A stretch of DNA of 64,000 nt from Cladopsammia gracilis. Lineage: Eukaryota > Cnidaria > Anthozoa > Scleractinia > Dendrophylliidae. The notes below the pieces were generated by a model, which ran no database searches, was not told where the DNA came from, and saw only the letters and a list, made by a program, of their open reading frames with translations. The stretch spans positions 803,001 to 867,000 of the forward strand of contig JAJGOT010000343.1 in assembly GCA_022457155.1 (NCBI GenBank), in the 5' to 3' direction. This document shows, piece after piece, positions 49,019 to 56,725 of this stretch; position 1 is the first letter of the stretch; each line of letters opens with the position of its first letter. The position numbers were made by a program, and so were the translations under genes.

Positions 49019-49453
49019 TTATAAAAAGCGAAACGCTGCATAGCCAAGAGCAAGGGCACCAGTGCCGATAAACAAGAGTTCGCCTTGTTTCTGCTGTGGG
49101 CCTGGTTTATAAAAGTCAGAGAACTCGGGCTCTTTGGGGAGTGTTTGAATTCGTTCCTCTGTAGGGTGTGTTTGGTTGTAGAGCACTAGAGCTTGGTCAG
49201 TGTCTTGAAAGTTGTGTTTCGCTTGATCTTTGATCCGATCATTGCTGGCAATCCAGTCGAGGAGCTTTGTGCGGTCTTTCTGATATTTAGCGTAGGCCGC
49301 TTGATAGGCCTCTAACGCCTTGTCGTGTCTGATCTTCTCATCCAGAGCGGCTTTCCCACTGTCGCCGGAAAGATATTTTGCGAGATAGTTGCCTCCAGTG
49401 AAAGCAGCGGCATTCAAAATTGCCCCACCAACCATAATAGCGATTGAGGCCAT
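49019..49453 (-). CDS. small protein with hydrophobic segments at both ends
   Basis: 144 residues, function unknown. The N-terminus (MASIAIMVGGAILNAAAFTG) and C-terminus (LLFIGTGALALGYAAFRFL) are hydrophobic with small residues. The middle is a charged helix rich in K, D, A and Q. The shape suggests a protein anchored in membrane at both ends, possibly a virion membrane component. Preceded at 49454-49474 by a GTATATACATATATGAT box, 6-20 nt before the ATG. Part of a run of four short membrane-protein genes next to the integrase. I do not recognise a family. Confidence 0.7.
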   Translation of the reverse strand: MASIAIMVGGAILNAAAFTGGNYLAKYLSGDSGKAALDEKIRHDKALEAYQAAYAKYQKDRTKLLDWIASNDRIKDQAKHNFQDTDQALVLYNQTHPTEERIQTLPKEPEFSDFYKPGPQQKQGELLFIGTGALALGYAAFRFL

Positions 49454-49474
49454 CCCTGTATATACATATATGAT
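49454..49474 (-). promoter_or_regulatory. TATATA promoter-like motif
   Basis: Minus strand ATCATATATGTATATACAGG directly before the 144-residue gene; 21 bp is the whole gap to the neighbouring stop codon. Confidence 0.55.
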
Positions 49475-49696
49475 TTACATTGAGGCAGGGAGGATCTTCT
49501 GGTCCTCGAGGTATTTCTTGAGAGCTATGCTCCCAGCCATGGCAGCAGTGAACTTCACGTAGTTCATGAGACTCGAGCTGGGGTCGGCCGTGAGATTTTC
49601 CTTGACGACCTTTTTGCCAACCCAGCCAATAGTTGCGACAAGACCAGTTATTGTGGCCGCATCAAGAACAGCTTTCACGAGCTTGTTGTCAGACAT
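49475..49696 (-). CDS. 73-residue membrane protein
   Basis: Unknown small protein with two hydrophobic stretches (about residues 11-31, AVLDAATITGLVATIGWVG, and 45-60, MNYVKFTAAMAGSIALKK) separated by a polar loop. It could form a hairpin in a membrane. The start is fixed by ATATATACC-ATG with no room for an alternative; the motif overlaps the end of the upstream gene. Intact and tightly packed, so probably real despite its size. Confidence 0.65.
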   Translation of the reverse strand: MSDNKLVKAVLDAATITGLVATIGWVGKKVVKENLTADPSSSLMNYVKFTAAMAGSIALKKYLEDQKILPASM

Positions 49697-49705
49697 GGTA
49701 TATAT
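49697..49705 (-). promoter_or_regulatory. TATATA promoter-like motif squeezed between genes
   Basis: AATATATAC on the minus strand fills the 9-bp gap and touches the ATG of the 73-residue gene. Confidence 0.5.
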
Positions 49706-50089
49706 TTATGGTTTTTGTTTCTCGTCTTCACTCTCGTCTTCACAGAATTTTTTGTGAAACTCAAGTGCCTGCTGTCTCATCTTTTCATCGTGTGCAGCAA
49801 GTTTCCTTTGTCTTCGCTCCTCCCTATACTTAGCAAATGCCCTTTCTCTTTGCTCCTCCAGATACTTAGCAAGTTCACTTTCTCTTCGCTCCTCCACACG
49901 CTCAGCAAGTCCTTTCCTTTCTCTTTGCTCCTCCACACGCTCAGAAAGTCCCTTATGTCTTTGCTCTTCCTCTTCATTGCGTTTCTTACATGCATTGTTG
50001 ATTGTGCTGAAGAGGGCGTAGGTATTGCAAGCCCAAAGATAACCGGCGATAGCCCAGCCAATAAAGTCCACAAAGTCGTTAGTCCGCAT
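49706..50089 (-). CDS. membrane-anchored charged coiled-coil protein
   Basis: 127 residues, unknown. The N-terminal 35 residues include a hydrophobic segment (FIGWAIAGYLWACNTYALF). The rest is an almost uninterrupted E/R/K helix with repeated motifs (ERVEEQRERKGLAERVEERR, KYLEEQRERAFAKYREERRQ), likely a single long helix or coiled coil. The internal repeat may vary in copy number between elements. Preceded by a long TATATATATATATACC box that ends at the ATG. Confidence 0.7.
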   Translation of the reverse strand: MRTNDFVDFIGWAIAGYLWACNTYALFSTINNACKKRNEEEEQRHKGLSERVEEQRERKGLAERVEERRESELAKYLEEQRERAFAKYREERRQRKLAAHDEKMRQQALEFHKKFCEDESEDEKQKP

Positions 50090-50112
50090 GGTATATATAT
50101 ATATATTTTTTT
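50090..50112 (-). promoter_or_regulatory. TATATATATATATACC promoter-like motif
   Basis: Uninterrupted TA repeat on the minus strand immediately before the ATG of the 127-residue gene; a T-run follows on the other side. Confidence 0.6.
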
Positions 50113-50532
50113 TTACTCCATTTCTCGAATTCTTCGTCTCGGTGGTGGGGGAGCTTGAACTTCATTCACCACTACAGGGGCTGGGGTCGGGGCTTTGCGT
50201 CTAAGTGTATTCATAATGGCCTCGCGTTGGTAATATAGGCCCCAAGCGGATATAATTACCCCGACAACACCAAGAATGAGAAATGCTGAGTTGCTGCTAG
50301 CTTCTTCATTTGCCGAGTTTGGAGCAGGCTCGTTTGTTGCTTTAGCAGCTTGTGCTTGTGATTGTGCTTGTTTTTTTGCCTCTCTTGCCAGGCGGTTGCG
50401 CTCAGCAAGCCTTTTGCCAGAAGCAACACGCCCAGGGTTTTTGGCTGGAGCAGTCTTTGGGGTATCAGAGGTAACGTGCGTTGCTGGTGCGACTGTTTCT
50501 TCAGGCACCGTCTCGAGTGGTTGAGCCATCAT
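50113..50532 (-). CDS. single-pass membrane protein with Pro/Ala-rich flanks
   Basis: 139 residues from the first of two adjacent ATGs. Residues 1-75 are polar with a basic stretch (GKRLAERNRLAREAKKQ) and Gln/Ala repeats. A transmembrane segment (SAFLILGVVGVIISAWGLYY) lies at about 83-102. The tail is proline-rich and ends APPPPRRRIREME. No signal peptide. It resembles small virion membrane proteins in layout only; no family is recognised. Upstream box: ATATACATATATACAC. Confidence 0.7.
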   Translation of the reverse strand: MMAQPLETVPEETVAPATHVTSDTPKTAPAKNPGRVASGKRLAERNRLAREAKKQAQSQAQAAKATNEPAPNSANEEASSNSAFLILGVVGVIISAWGLYYQREAIMNTLRRKAPTPAPVVVNEVQAPPPPRRRIREME

Positions 50533-50625
50533 GTGTATATATGTATATTTTTTATTTCAAACCTTCGTGGTTTCTGTCAGGTTTCTGCCAGGTTTCTGAC
50601 AGGTTCCTGCCAGGTTCCTGTCAGA
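50533..50625. repeat. CAGGTTTCTGC short tandem repeats in intergenic gap
   Basis: About four and a half copies of an 11-12 bp unit (CAGGTTTCTGC / CAGGTTCCTGT) at 50570-50624, between the 139- and 206-residue genes. This is the widest gap in the leftward cluster. The part next to the 139-residue gene holds its TATATA box. Confidence 0.75.
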
Positions 50626-51246
50626 TTATGTGACAAAAATTTCATCAAAACATGTGTCAACTTCATCAAAACCCTCGAGTGGATAACCTTCACCGTCTCT
50701 GCTTGGGTGTACAGGTGGAGCAGGTTGATGGGGTAACTCTTCTGGCTCCTTTTTGAAGTCGATGTGTTTTGTAGTGATCAAAACAGCATTGGCCAAGGCC
50801 AAGAAGCGCCCACAACGCAGTGCAAGGTTTCCAGCAAGAGATGAAAGTTCCTGGTTAATCATGTAGTCATTTTTGAGTTCTTTCTGCAAAGCCTCCACAT
50901 CGTCAATCTTAACAACCATGCCGGCGCCTTTGGTTGCGAACATTATAACGCTGTCAATCAGAGACTCGGTCGTCTTGTTACCGACATAGGCTTCATACCT
51001 TTTGTAGTACTTTTCAACCTCTTTATCCGTCAGGCGTTTCACCTGCTCGTGTGTGAGCTGGGCACCGATGGCCTCTTTTGATTTGCCGGTTGAAACAAGG
51101 ACTGCCAGTTTCTCGCGTTGAGCCGGAGTGTCTGGACCTGTTAAGACTTCAGGAATCGCTGATGGTAAGGAGCTATCAGGGGTTGCCTCTAGCAGCTGCA
51201 TGATTTCATTATCAAATGCGGCGTCTTCTTGGAGGTTTGTTGCCAT
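50626..51246 (-). CDS. 206-residue helical protein, unknown
   Basis: Predominantly helical by composition, acidic N-terminus (MATNLQEDAAFDNEIMQLLE), no clear transmembrane segment except a mildly hydrophobic SLAGNLALRCGRFLALANAVLI region at about 133-154. The middle (residues 40-90) has LTHEQVKRLTDKEVEKYYKR, resembling a short helical repeat rather than a known catalytic motif. The C-terminus is proline- and acid-rich. Its place between membrane proteins and the ATPase suggests a structural or assembly role; that is inference. Upstream box ACACATATATACACGC. Confidence 0.65.
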   Translation of the reverse strand: MATNLQEDAAFDNEIMQLLEATPDSSLPSAIPEVLTGPDTPAQREKLAVLVSTGKSKEAIGAQLTHEQVKRLTDKEVEKYYKRYEAYVGNKTTESLIDSVIMFATKGAGMVVKIDDVEALQKELKNDYMINQELSSLAGNLALRCGRFLALANAVLITTKHIDFKKEPEELPHQPAPPVHPSRDGEGYPLEGFDEVDTCFDEIFVT

Positions 51247-51273
51247 TGCGTATGCGTGTATATATGTGTTTTT
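51247..51273 (-). promoter_or_regulatory. CATATATAC promoter-like motif
   Basis: The minus strand reads ACACATATATACACGCATAC, ending a few bases before the ATG of the 206-residue gene. Confidence 0.5.
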
Positions 51274-51513
51274 TTATTTTTCAATTATTCTCTTGATGTC
51301 AGGCAAAAGACTTTCAACCTCACGTATAAGCCCCGTCATGGTGGCTGGGCACACAGTGACTTTCAAAGGATAGCGGTTAAGAAGCATGAGGCGCAGATCG
51401 TCCTCGCCAGCGGTTTTGATTATCTGTATTTGCATCTCCTCTGCATGACTCTGTAATTCACCCAGAAGCTGTGAAAAGACCGTGAGCTTGTGGATACTGG
51501 TTGAGGTGTTCAT
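51274..51513 (-). CDS. 79-residue protein, unknown
   Basis: A small soluble-looking protein (MNTSTSIHKLTVFSQLLGEL...), with two amphipathic helices and a short beta-like stretch (RYPLKVTVCPATM). No motif recognised. It lies just upstream of the 206-residue gene and downstream of the ATPase in the same leftward series, with its own ATATATATATACGC box at about 51522-51540. Kept because its spacing and promoter match its neighbours. Confidence 0.6.
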   Translation of the reverse strand: MNTSTSIHKLTVFSQLLGELQSHAEEMQIQIIKTAGEDDLRLMLLNRYPLKVTVCPATMTGLIREVESLLPDIKRIIEK

Positions 51514-51541
51514 GGTTCAGCGTATATATATATATATTTTT
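51514..51541 (-). promoter_or_regulatory. ATATATATATACGC promoter-like motif
   Basis: Fills the 28-bp gap between the ATPase stop and the ATG of the 79-residue gene. Confidence 0.6.
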
Positions 51542-52141
51542 TCACATTTTCACTTCAACCCCATAGGGATGTCGCAGAGAGAAGACTAGGTGAGAAAACT
51601 TGTGCCCCTTTAATTTTGCAATCAACTCTTTGTACTCCTCGTGTGAGAGCTCACCGGCATAGTCGTCGAAGATGGCCTTCGTTGTTTTGCTTGATGGGGT
51701 GTAAAAAAGCACAATCGCTGCAACGTTTTCCCTAAAGGGTTTCGCAATGCTGGTTAACTGTTGTGTTAACACCCACACTGACAAGCCGCTGTGGCGAGCA
51801 CTGAACCCTAGTTTCACAAGTTGACTCGTGCGGCCATTCACATCCTTCGAAGCATCAAAGTCATCGAGCACAAAGAGTGTGTTTGTCCCGTCGAAGAAAT
51901 AACTGGCTAAAGTTAACCATGCTTCAATCTCATGCTGCTGACAGTCTATCACGAAAATGCGTGGCTCCTTGTCCACGAAACCGTCGTAGGTCTTGTTGTG
52001 GACAAATGTTGGGCAGAAGAGAACAATATAGTCAAACTTGCCCCTGAAGGGGCCACGCAGCTGATTCAGAAGATATTGTGTTTTGCCAGAATTAGTCGGC
52101 CCAATAATTAGTGCATTGAATGGCAGCTTTCGTGGGTCCAT
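51542..52141 (-). CDS. A32/FtsK-HerA-like genome-packaging ATPase
   Basis: Would pump element DNA into a capsid using ATP. 199 residues. Walker A GPTNSGKT at 14-21, Walker B LFVLDDFD at 89-96 with the acidic pair D93/D94. Then SARHSGLSVWVLTQQLTSI (about 113-131), where the arginine and the TQQ sensor are typical of the packaging ATPases of Polintons, virophages and large DNA viruses. It starts very close to Walker A, as in the short A32-type members. Next gene upstream on the same strand is the putative major capsid protein, a pairing usual in this virus group. Box: CACATATATATAGAG before the ATG. Confidence 0.92.
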   Translation of the reverse strand: MDPRKLPFNALIIGPTNSGKTQYLLNQLRGPFRGKFDYIVLFCPTFVHNKTYDGFVDKEPRIFVIDCQQHEIEAWLTLASYFFDGTNTLFVLDDFDASKDVNGRTSQLVKLGFSARHSGLSVWVLTQQLTSIAKPFRENVAAIVLFYTPSSKTTKAIFDDYAGELSHEEYKELIAKLKGHKFSHLVFSLRHPYGVEVKM

Positions 52142-52158
52142 TCTCTATATATATGTGT
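52142..52158 (-). promoter_or_regulatory. CATATATATAG promoter-like motif
   Basis: The only sequence between the capsid-gene stop and the ATPase ATG, centred on TATATATAT at 52146-52154. Confidence 0.6.
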
Positions 52159-53415
52159 TTAGTACTGAACCGCCTGCAGCTGCTTGTCCATGATGTTCAT
52201 CTGTGAGTCGCTGATCGTGTAGATGTGGCAGTGCACGTTTCCCGAGCCGGAGGTTGTCCTTTCGATCTCAAGATGTACGCCGTCCTTTGTGTTGACGAGG
52301 CGTTGACCGTTGCCATGTAGGGTTGTATCAGCCATTGATCTAAGGTCGATAAGGAGGCCGAACTTGTTGCCCGTGAGATATTTAGTCAGATTCATGTTTG
52401 GCCTGCCATCACCCTTAGCTTTTACGTTAAAAAGGCGACTGACTTCCCTCCACATGTCGGTCCCGTTGATGCCTTCGTTGTAAATCCTGTTGGGGGAGCC
52501 GTTTATGGTGACATTAACTTTGGTTATGTCTGGGTTGAAGTATTTTTCTGAATCCCTGGCCCCTGCCGTGTAGGGTTCGATGAATAGCAGAAGGATGGCT
52601 TTCAGTGACCTGCGCTGCGGGTTCACCCTGAGATTCAGCCGTGCGTCTGAACCCTTCGAGAAGGGGACCACTTCCTCTCGCATGATATGGTCGTAGGCAA
52701 ACTCCTTTCCGCTAGAGTATACACTTGTTGCCTCGTCAGCCAGCTGCTGACTTCGGATTGTCTCGTACTCAAGCTGGATATTTGTCAACTTGTAGACAAG
52801 CTTGCTTGTATCCGAACCCCTGACAACTTGAGAAGCCTGGGCGAGCGTTATCTCGAATGTCAAATCGTTGTAGAGTGCCTGTGGGTACATGACGCCGTGG
52901 TCTGTTATAATCTGGTGGTCAAGGTTGATGCGATATTTGTTTTTGTAAATGGTCTCCAGCTTGTTTTCCGCATCCACGCCAGAGGTCTTCTTGTCGCCGG
53001 CACTAGAGCGAATCTTGCTCAAGTCTACACTCTGGATGCCCTCGGGGAGCATGTTATCTCTCTTATCAACAGAGAGGAAAAGGTCCTCAAAGATTTTGTA
53101 AATATCGTACCCAACGGTGTCCTGGACAGTGGTGGCAGCAAACTTCACAACAAGCCTGTCAACTAGTGCTCTGGAGACATTTTGTACAAGATAGTTGTTT
53201 GCGTGGCCGCCAGCAAGGTCGATGTTAAAGAGCAAGGCAAGCGAGCCCGACACGATAACCTCATGTTCGTTGAGCTTGGGCACAGTAACGTACAGGGTCT
53301 CGCCGGGATTGGCTGAAGTGCGTTCAAAGGTGATGCGCTTTACGGTGCGCTCTGCTTTCATAGCACCAAGAATCTTCTCGGCATTAGTTGGTAGGAGGTT
53401 TGGTTGCACGGCCAT
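52159..53415 (-). CDS. probable double jelly-roll major capsid protein
   Basis: 418 residues, rich in alternating hydrophobic beta-strand patterns and without membrane segments. Conserved-looking stretches include GYDIYKIFEDLFLS (about 122-135), YRINLDHQIITDHGVMYPQA (about 175-194), KLTNIQLEYETI (about 227-238) and PQRRSLKAILLLFIEPYTAG (about 278-297). I base the capsid call on gene order (next to the packaging ATPase, as in Polintons and virophages), length, beta-rich composition and the LEYE/LLFIEPY strand patterns seen in such proteins. A fold search is the decisive test. Its promoter is a palindrome shared with the divergent coiled-coil gene. The Pro/Ala-free, compact termini argue against a fibre. 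Confidence 0.65.
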   Translation of the reverse strand: MAVQPNLLPTNAEKILGAMKAERTVKRITFERTSANPGETLYVTVPKLNEHEVIVSGSLALLFNIDLAGGHANNYLVQNVSRALVDRLVVKFAATTVQDTVGYDIYKIFEDLFLSVDKRDNMLPEGIQSVDLSKIRSSAGDKKTSGVDAENKLETIYKNKYRINLDHQIITDHGVMYPQALYNDLTFEITLAQASQVVRGSDTSKLVYKLTNIQLEYETIRSQQLADEATSVYSSGKEFAYDHIMREEVVPFSKGSDARLNLRVNPQRRSLKAILLLFIEPYTAGARDSEKYFNPDITKVNVTINGSPNRIYNEGINGTDMWREVSRLFNVKAKGDGRPNMNLTKYLTGNKFGLLIDLRSMADTTLHGNGQRLVNTKDGVHLEIERTTSGSGNVHCHIYTISDSQMNIMDKQLQAVQY

Positions 53416-53461
53416 AGCCAGAGTATATATATAAATTTATATTTATATATATACTCTGGCC
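53416..53461. promoter_or_regulatory. palindromic bidirectional promoter
   Basis: A near-perfect inverted repeat: GCCAGAGTATATATATAAAT on one side mirrors ATTTATATATATACTCTGGC on the other. Each half puts TATATATACTCTGGC directly before an ATG (capsid gene leftward, 455-residue gene rightward). The symmetry predicts equal, co-timed expression. Confidence 0.75.
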
Positions 53462-54829
53462 ATGGCAGAAGGTGGATATGACTATGATCCAACTGGTGAG
53501 AACGAAAACACCGGGCTTGACTGGGATATAGACCACGATGATGACGACGACGAAGAAGAAGTTGACAGAACAACCGAGTTTACACCGGGAGCTGCATCCA
53601 CCCCATATCATGGTGGTGAAGAGCATGAAATGCATACAATGCCTCACGAACAGAGCGGCTTAGATGAAACTGTCCCTATTCTTGCAGAGGGTGGCAGAGA
53701 ACGGGCCTGGAATGCTATCACGTCACTATATCCAGATGCTAATGCAATAGAACTTGATGCTTATTTTGATCCAAGATCGAAAAGGCTCATGATCAAAAAA
53801 AGCGGGGTTGGCAAAAAACCATACCATCTCTACACAAAAGAAAGATTAACTGGCCGTTTAAGAGTAAACCCAAACCTTTCACAAGAAATCAGATTTGCTC
53901 TTGGTCAACCTGCAGAAGAAAAAATAGTTCAACAACGGCAAGAAATTAGGGAAACAGACCAAGCACTGAAAGAAGCTCAACGACTAGAAAAAACATTAAA
54001 CGAAACAGCTGCAAAACAACAGCAAGCGGCTCAAGAAAAACAAGCAAAAGAATATCAACTTGAACAAATTAACCATCGCATTGCAAATATGGAAAAGGAA
54101 GGAGGTACAGTAATAGAAAGACAAAACGAAATAGACAGACTAAACCGAGAAAAAGCAAAAATTGAAAGAGACATAGAAGAGGCAAAGAAAAAAAGCAAAG
54201 AGTATGCAAAAACTAAAATAGATCAAGAAAAAGCTACAAAAGAAGTTGAACGCTTACAGAGAAAACGCGCTGATGAAAAACAAAAAACAAACACTATCGA
54301 AGCAAGACTGAACTCCACCAAGCCGCTGGATGAGTTAAACGAACAAGAGGCCGATCTTGTACGACAAAACGAGGAAGACCGACGCGTGATAGAGGATGAG
54401 AACACTTCTCCCTCTGACAGAGAAGCCGCGGAAGCCCGAGTTGCTGAGCGAGAAGAAGAACTGGCAAGACTAAGAACACAGGTTCAGGAAAGAGAAGAAG
54501 CCTTGCCTTTGAGAGAAAGGGTCAAAAATATCTTCAAGAAATATGGCTGGACCCTTCAAGCAGTTGTTCTGGCTGCAGGTCTAGTCATAGGCGCTGTGAC
54601 GATTGCTGCAATGAATGGCTTAAAGGCCGGCACCAAGGCTATTGGCAATGGGCTCAAAGCCCTAGGAAATAAGGTTGCCTCCATCTTGCCAGGCTTGATC
54701 GGTTCGATCGTGAGCTTTATCTTCAAAACAGCCGGCCAGGTTATATCCTTCCTTGGCGAGCACGCCTGGCTGCTGATCCTTGCCGTTGTAGGCTTTATGA
54801 TTGAAAGGATCAGCAAGCGCAGGAGATAA
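53462..54829 (+). CDS. acidic coiled-coil protein with C-terminal membrane region
   Basis: 455 residues, unknown family. Residues 1-60 are acidic (DIDHDDDDDEEEVD). Residues 85-150 form a small globular part (YPDANAIELDAYFDPRSKRL). Residues about 155-345 are a continuous Q/E/K/R coiled coil. The C-terminus (360-455) has a hydrophobic helix (LQAVVLAAGLVIGAVTIAAM), a glycine/alanine-spaced amphipathic stretch (GLKAGTKAIGNGLKALGNK) and two more hydrophobic segments, ending RISKRRR. It could be a spike base, a membrane-remodelling protein or a capsid-membrane linker. The lysine-glycine amphipathic helix resembles membrane-lytic segments of non-enveloped virus proteins; that is only a resemblance. 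Divergent from the capsid gene, stop abuts the convergent 618-residue gene by one base. Confidence 0.75.
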   Translation: MAEGGYDYDPTGENENTGLDWDIDHDDDDDEEEVDRTTEFTPGAASTPYHGGEEHEMHTMPHEQSGLDETVPILAEGGRERAWNAITSLYPDANAIELDAYFDPRSKRLMIKKSGVGKKPYHLYTKERLTGRLRVNPNLSQEIRFALGQPAEEKIVQQRQEIRETDQALKEAQRLEKTLNETAAKQQQAAQEKQAKEYQLEQINHRIANMEKEGGTVIERQNEIDRLNREKAKIERDIEEAKKKSKEYAKTKIDQEKATKEVERLQRKRADEKQKTNTIEARLNSTKPLDELNEQEADLVRQNEEDRRVIEDENTSPSDREAAEARVAEREEELARLRTQVQEREEALPLRERVKNIFKKYGWTLQAVVLAAGLVIGAVTIAAMNGLKAGTKAIGNGLKALGNKVASILPGLIGSIVSFIFKTAGQVISFLGEHAWLLILAVVGFMIERISKRRR

Positions 54830-56686
54830 TTATCTCATCCAGACAAACAAGCCTGCCAAAGCAAGCGCACCCACGCCAATGAGCGCCTTGTTTACATGAT
54901 GCGGCTCGATCTTAGTCTCTTGCGTTGTGGCTGGTTTTGGTGTTGGTGTGGAGGCTAGTTGTGGTGTGGGTACGGGGGCTGGTTTTGGGTCTTTTGGAGC
55001 TATACCCTGTGCCTGTGTCGCCTGTTTGTGAATCGGGTTCGATGGGTGGCTGTTTGGTGGATTAATCTTTGTCGGCCCTCCGTCCATGGGGCGAAGGGAG
55101 GCTTTTTTTGTGGCAAGATTGACATCATTGTTAACACCCAGCTTCATCCCTTGCGTTGCCTGCATAAGATTGTTATTGTACCCCACCACGCTCTCTGTGT
55201 TGATAACCATGCGTGACGGCATCAGCCAGCTCCCAGGGGCAACTACAAAGTTTAGCCACACTTTCGTTGCTTGGATGGTCTGCTGATAATGCTGTACGCT
55301 CTTAGATATGTCGTTTAGTCTTATGGCGTCCTCTAAGAGTGTGAGGAATACTCTCTGCGTTTCGAATGCTCGGCCTCCACTCCCAAGAATGCTGCTGCGA
55401 GTGTTTGCTTGTGCACCCAGAATGCAGTACACAAAGGCCTCGATTGACTGATTCATACGCGCGAGCCCTGGCTGTGTTAGCCCTTGTGCATAATTCGGCA
55501 CAAAGTGCTCAAACTGACTAACAGCGCCCTGGTCGTTACGAACGAAGTATATGCCGTTTGCTCGATAGTTTGGGTCTTTTCTGTCTGTGACGCGCTCGTC
55601 ATCAAACAGGGCTAGATCGGGATCAGGATAGTCGTAATCAGTAGAACTGGGCCCATCATATGCAACCCAAATGTACACATTGCCAAGCCCGTGATTTTTG
55701 CCGTATGTGAAACGGAAGTCAGCATTGGGGTCGACACCGAACTCTTGGCAAATCCTCTTGTATGCGTCGATGTTGAACTTGTTGTCTTTCTGGTTGAATG
55801 TGGGGTCGTCTGGCAAAGCACTCACACTCTGTTCCCCACCCATTTTGTAAAGAATTCGCCTTGTTGTGAAATAGACGTGAAACCTGTAAAATGACCGGAG
55901 CTGCGGGGTTAGGGAGAGAGTCGAGTTCTTATCAAACAGAAGGTCACGCGAGATCCCGCAGCCAGTTGTTGCACACCACAGAGCAAAGTTTAGTTGTTGT
56001 GGCCAGAAACTCATATGCGGACCGCCTAGCCACTTTCTCCCATATTTCGCGGTTGTGAACGAAATTTGTGTGTCTCTGAAAATGTTTCTGTATTTCGTTG
56101 TGAAATAATCAGTTGGCGTGACATAGATCTTTTGCGCTTCGTCGTTCAAGACAGAACCAATCATCATGTCTTTATCGATTGAGGTGGTGAATTCAACAGC
56201 CGGGATTGGTTTTTGTGTGTTTCGGTTTAACGTTAACTGATAAGGGAAACCGCCAATATACTCTAAGCCAAGGGCGTCTTTCAGGGCTTGTGTCCAATTC
56301 TTGTGCGGTATGTCTGAGGGCATAGCCCAGGAGCCATGCCCCTCTGAGAAAAGAACTACTGCTGTGGCTTTGTGCTTTTCGTCGAAAGAAACTTCTGTTG
56401 TAAATCTTGACATATCAGCGTGCGGGAAACGCCTTTTGAAGTCTGAAATAGCCTTAGCCTTGGCGGCTGTAGAGAGTTTTTCAGCCTCCGGAGAACTCAG
56501 CCAAGCAAGTTGCGGATTTACTGTGGGTGGTGTTGGCTGTTTTTTGCTAATATACCTGCTCTGTTGGGGATAGAGGGGATTTTGGGGACGAGGAAAAAAC
56601 GGGGGCGGAGGTCCGTAATCGTGGCCGCCAATGTCTAGACCGAGATTTGAACCAGGATTAAATCCGCCAGGGCGTCTGCCAAACAT
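54830..56686 (-). CDS. 618-residue putative virion protein with C-terminal anchor
   Basis: Unknown. N-terminal 50 residues are Gly/Pro-rich (GPPPPFFPRPQNPLYPQQ). A large globular body follows (60-530) with aromatic-rich segments such as GGPHMSFWPQQLNFALWCAT (about 222-241) and FRTHGKNHG-type loops. A Pro/Thr-rich linker (540-590) leads to a short C-terminal transmembrane helix (ALIGVGALALAGLFVWM). Tail-anchored layout with an ectodomain suggests a surface or attachment protein. The element's largest non-enzymatic gene. Paired with the putative minor capsid gene by a palindromic promoter. No catalytic motif seen. Confidence 0.7.
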   Translation of the reverse strand: MFGRRPGGFNPGSNLGLDIGGHDYGPPPPFFPRPQNPLYPQQSRYISKKQPTPPTVNPQLAWLSSPEAEKLSTAAKAKAISDFKRRFPHADMSRFTTEVSFDEKHKATAVVLFSEGHGSWAMPSDIPHKNWTQALKDALGLEYIGGFPYQLTLNRNTQKPIPAVEFTTSIDKDMMIGSVLNDEAQKIYVTPTDYFTTKYRNIFRDTQISFTTAKYGRKWLGGPHMSFWPQQLNFALWCATTGCGISRDLLFDKNSTLSLTPQLRSFYRFHVYFTTRRILYKMGGEQSVSALPDDPTFNQKDNKFNIDAYKRICQEFGVDPNADFRFTYGKNHGLGNVYIWVAYDGPSSTDYDYPDPDLALFDDERVTDRKDPNYRANGIYFVRNDQGAVSQFEHFVPNYAQGLTQPGLARMNQSIEAFVYCILGAQANTRSSILGSGGRAFETQRVFLTLLEDAIRLNDISKSVQHYQQTIQATKVWLNFVVAPGSWLMPSRMVINTESVVGYNNNLMQATQGMKLGVNNDVNLATKKASLRPMDGGPTKINPPNSHPSNPIHKQATQAQGIAPKDPKPAPVPTPQLASTPTPKPATTQETKIEPHHVNKALIGVGALALAGLFVWMR

Positions 56687-56725
56687 GATTGAATATATAT
56701 ATATTTAAATTTAAATATATATACA
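56687..56725. promoter_or_regulatory. palindromic bidirectional promoter
   Basis: ATATATATATTTAAATTTAA runs into ATATATATA, a symmetric TA/TTTAAA palindrome between the divergent 618- and 222-residue genes; both ATGs lie within about 10 nt of a TATATATA half. Confidence 0.7.

Noticed and set aside
50626..51246. Adenain-like maturation protease in the 206-residue protein
   Set aside because: No His-Asp/Glu-Cys arrangement of the adenain type is visible; it was also not seen in the other small proteins.
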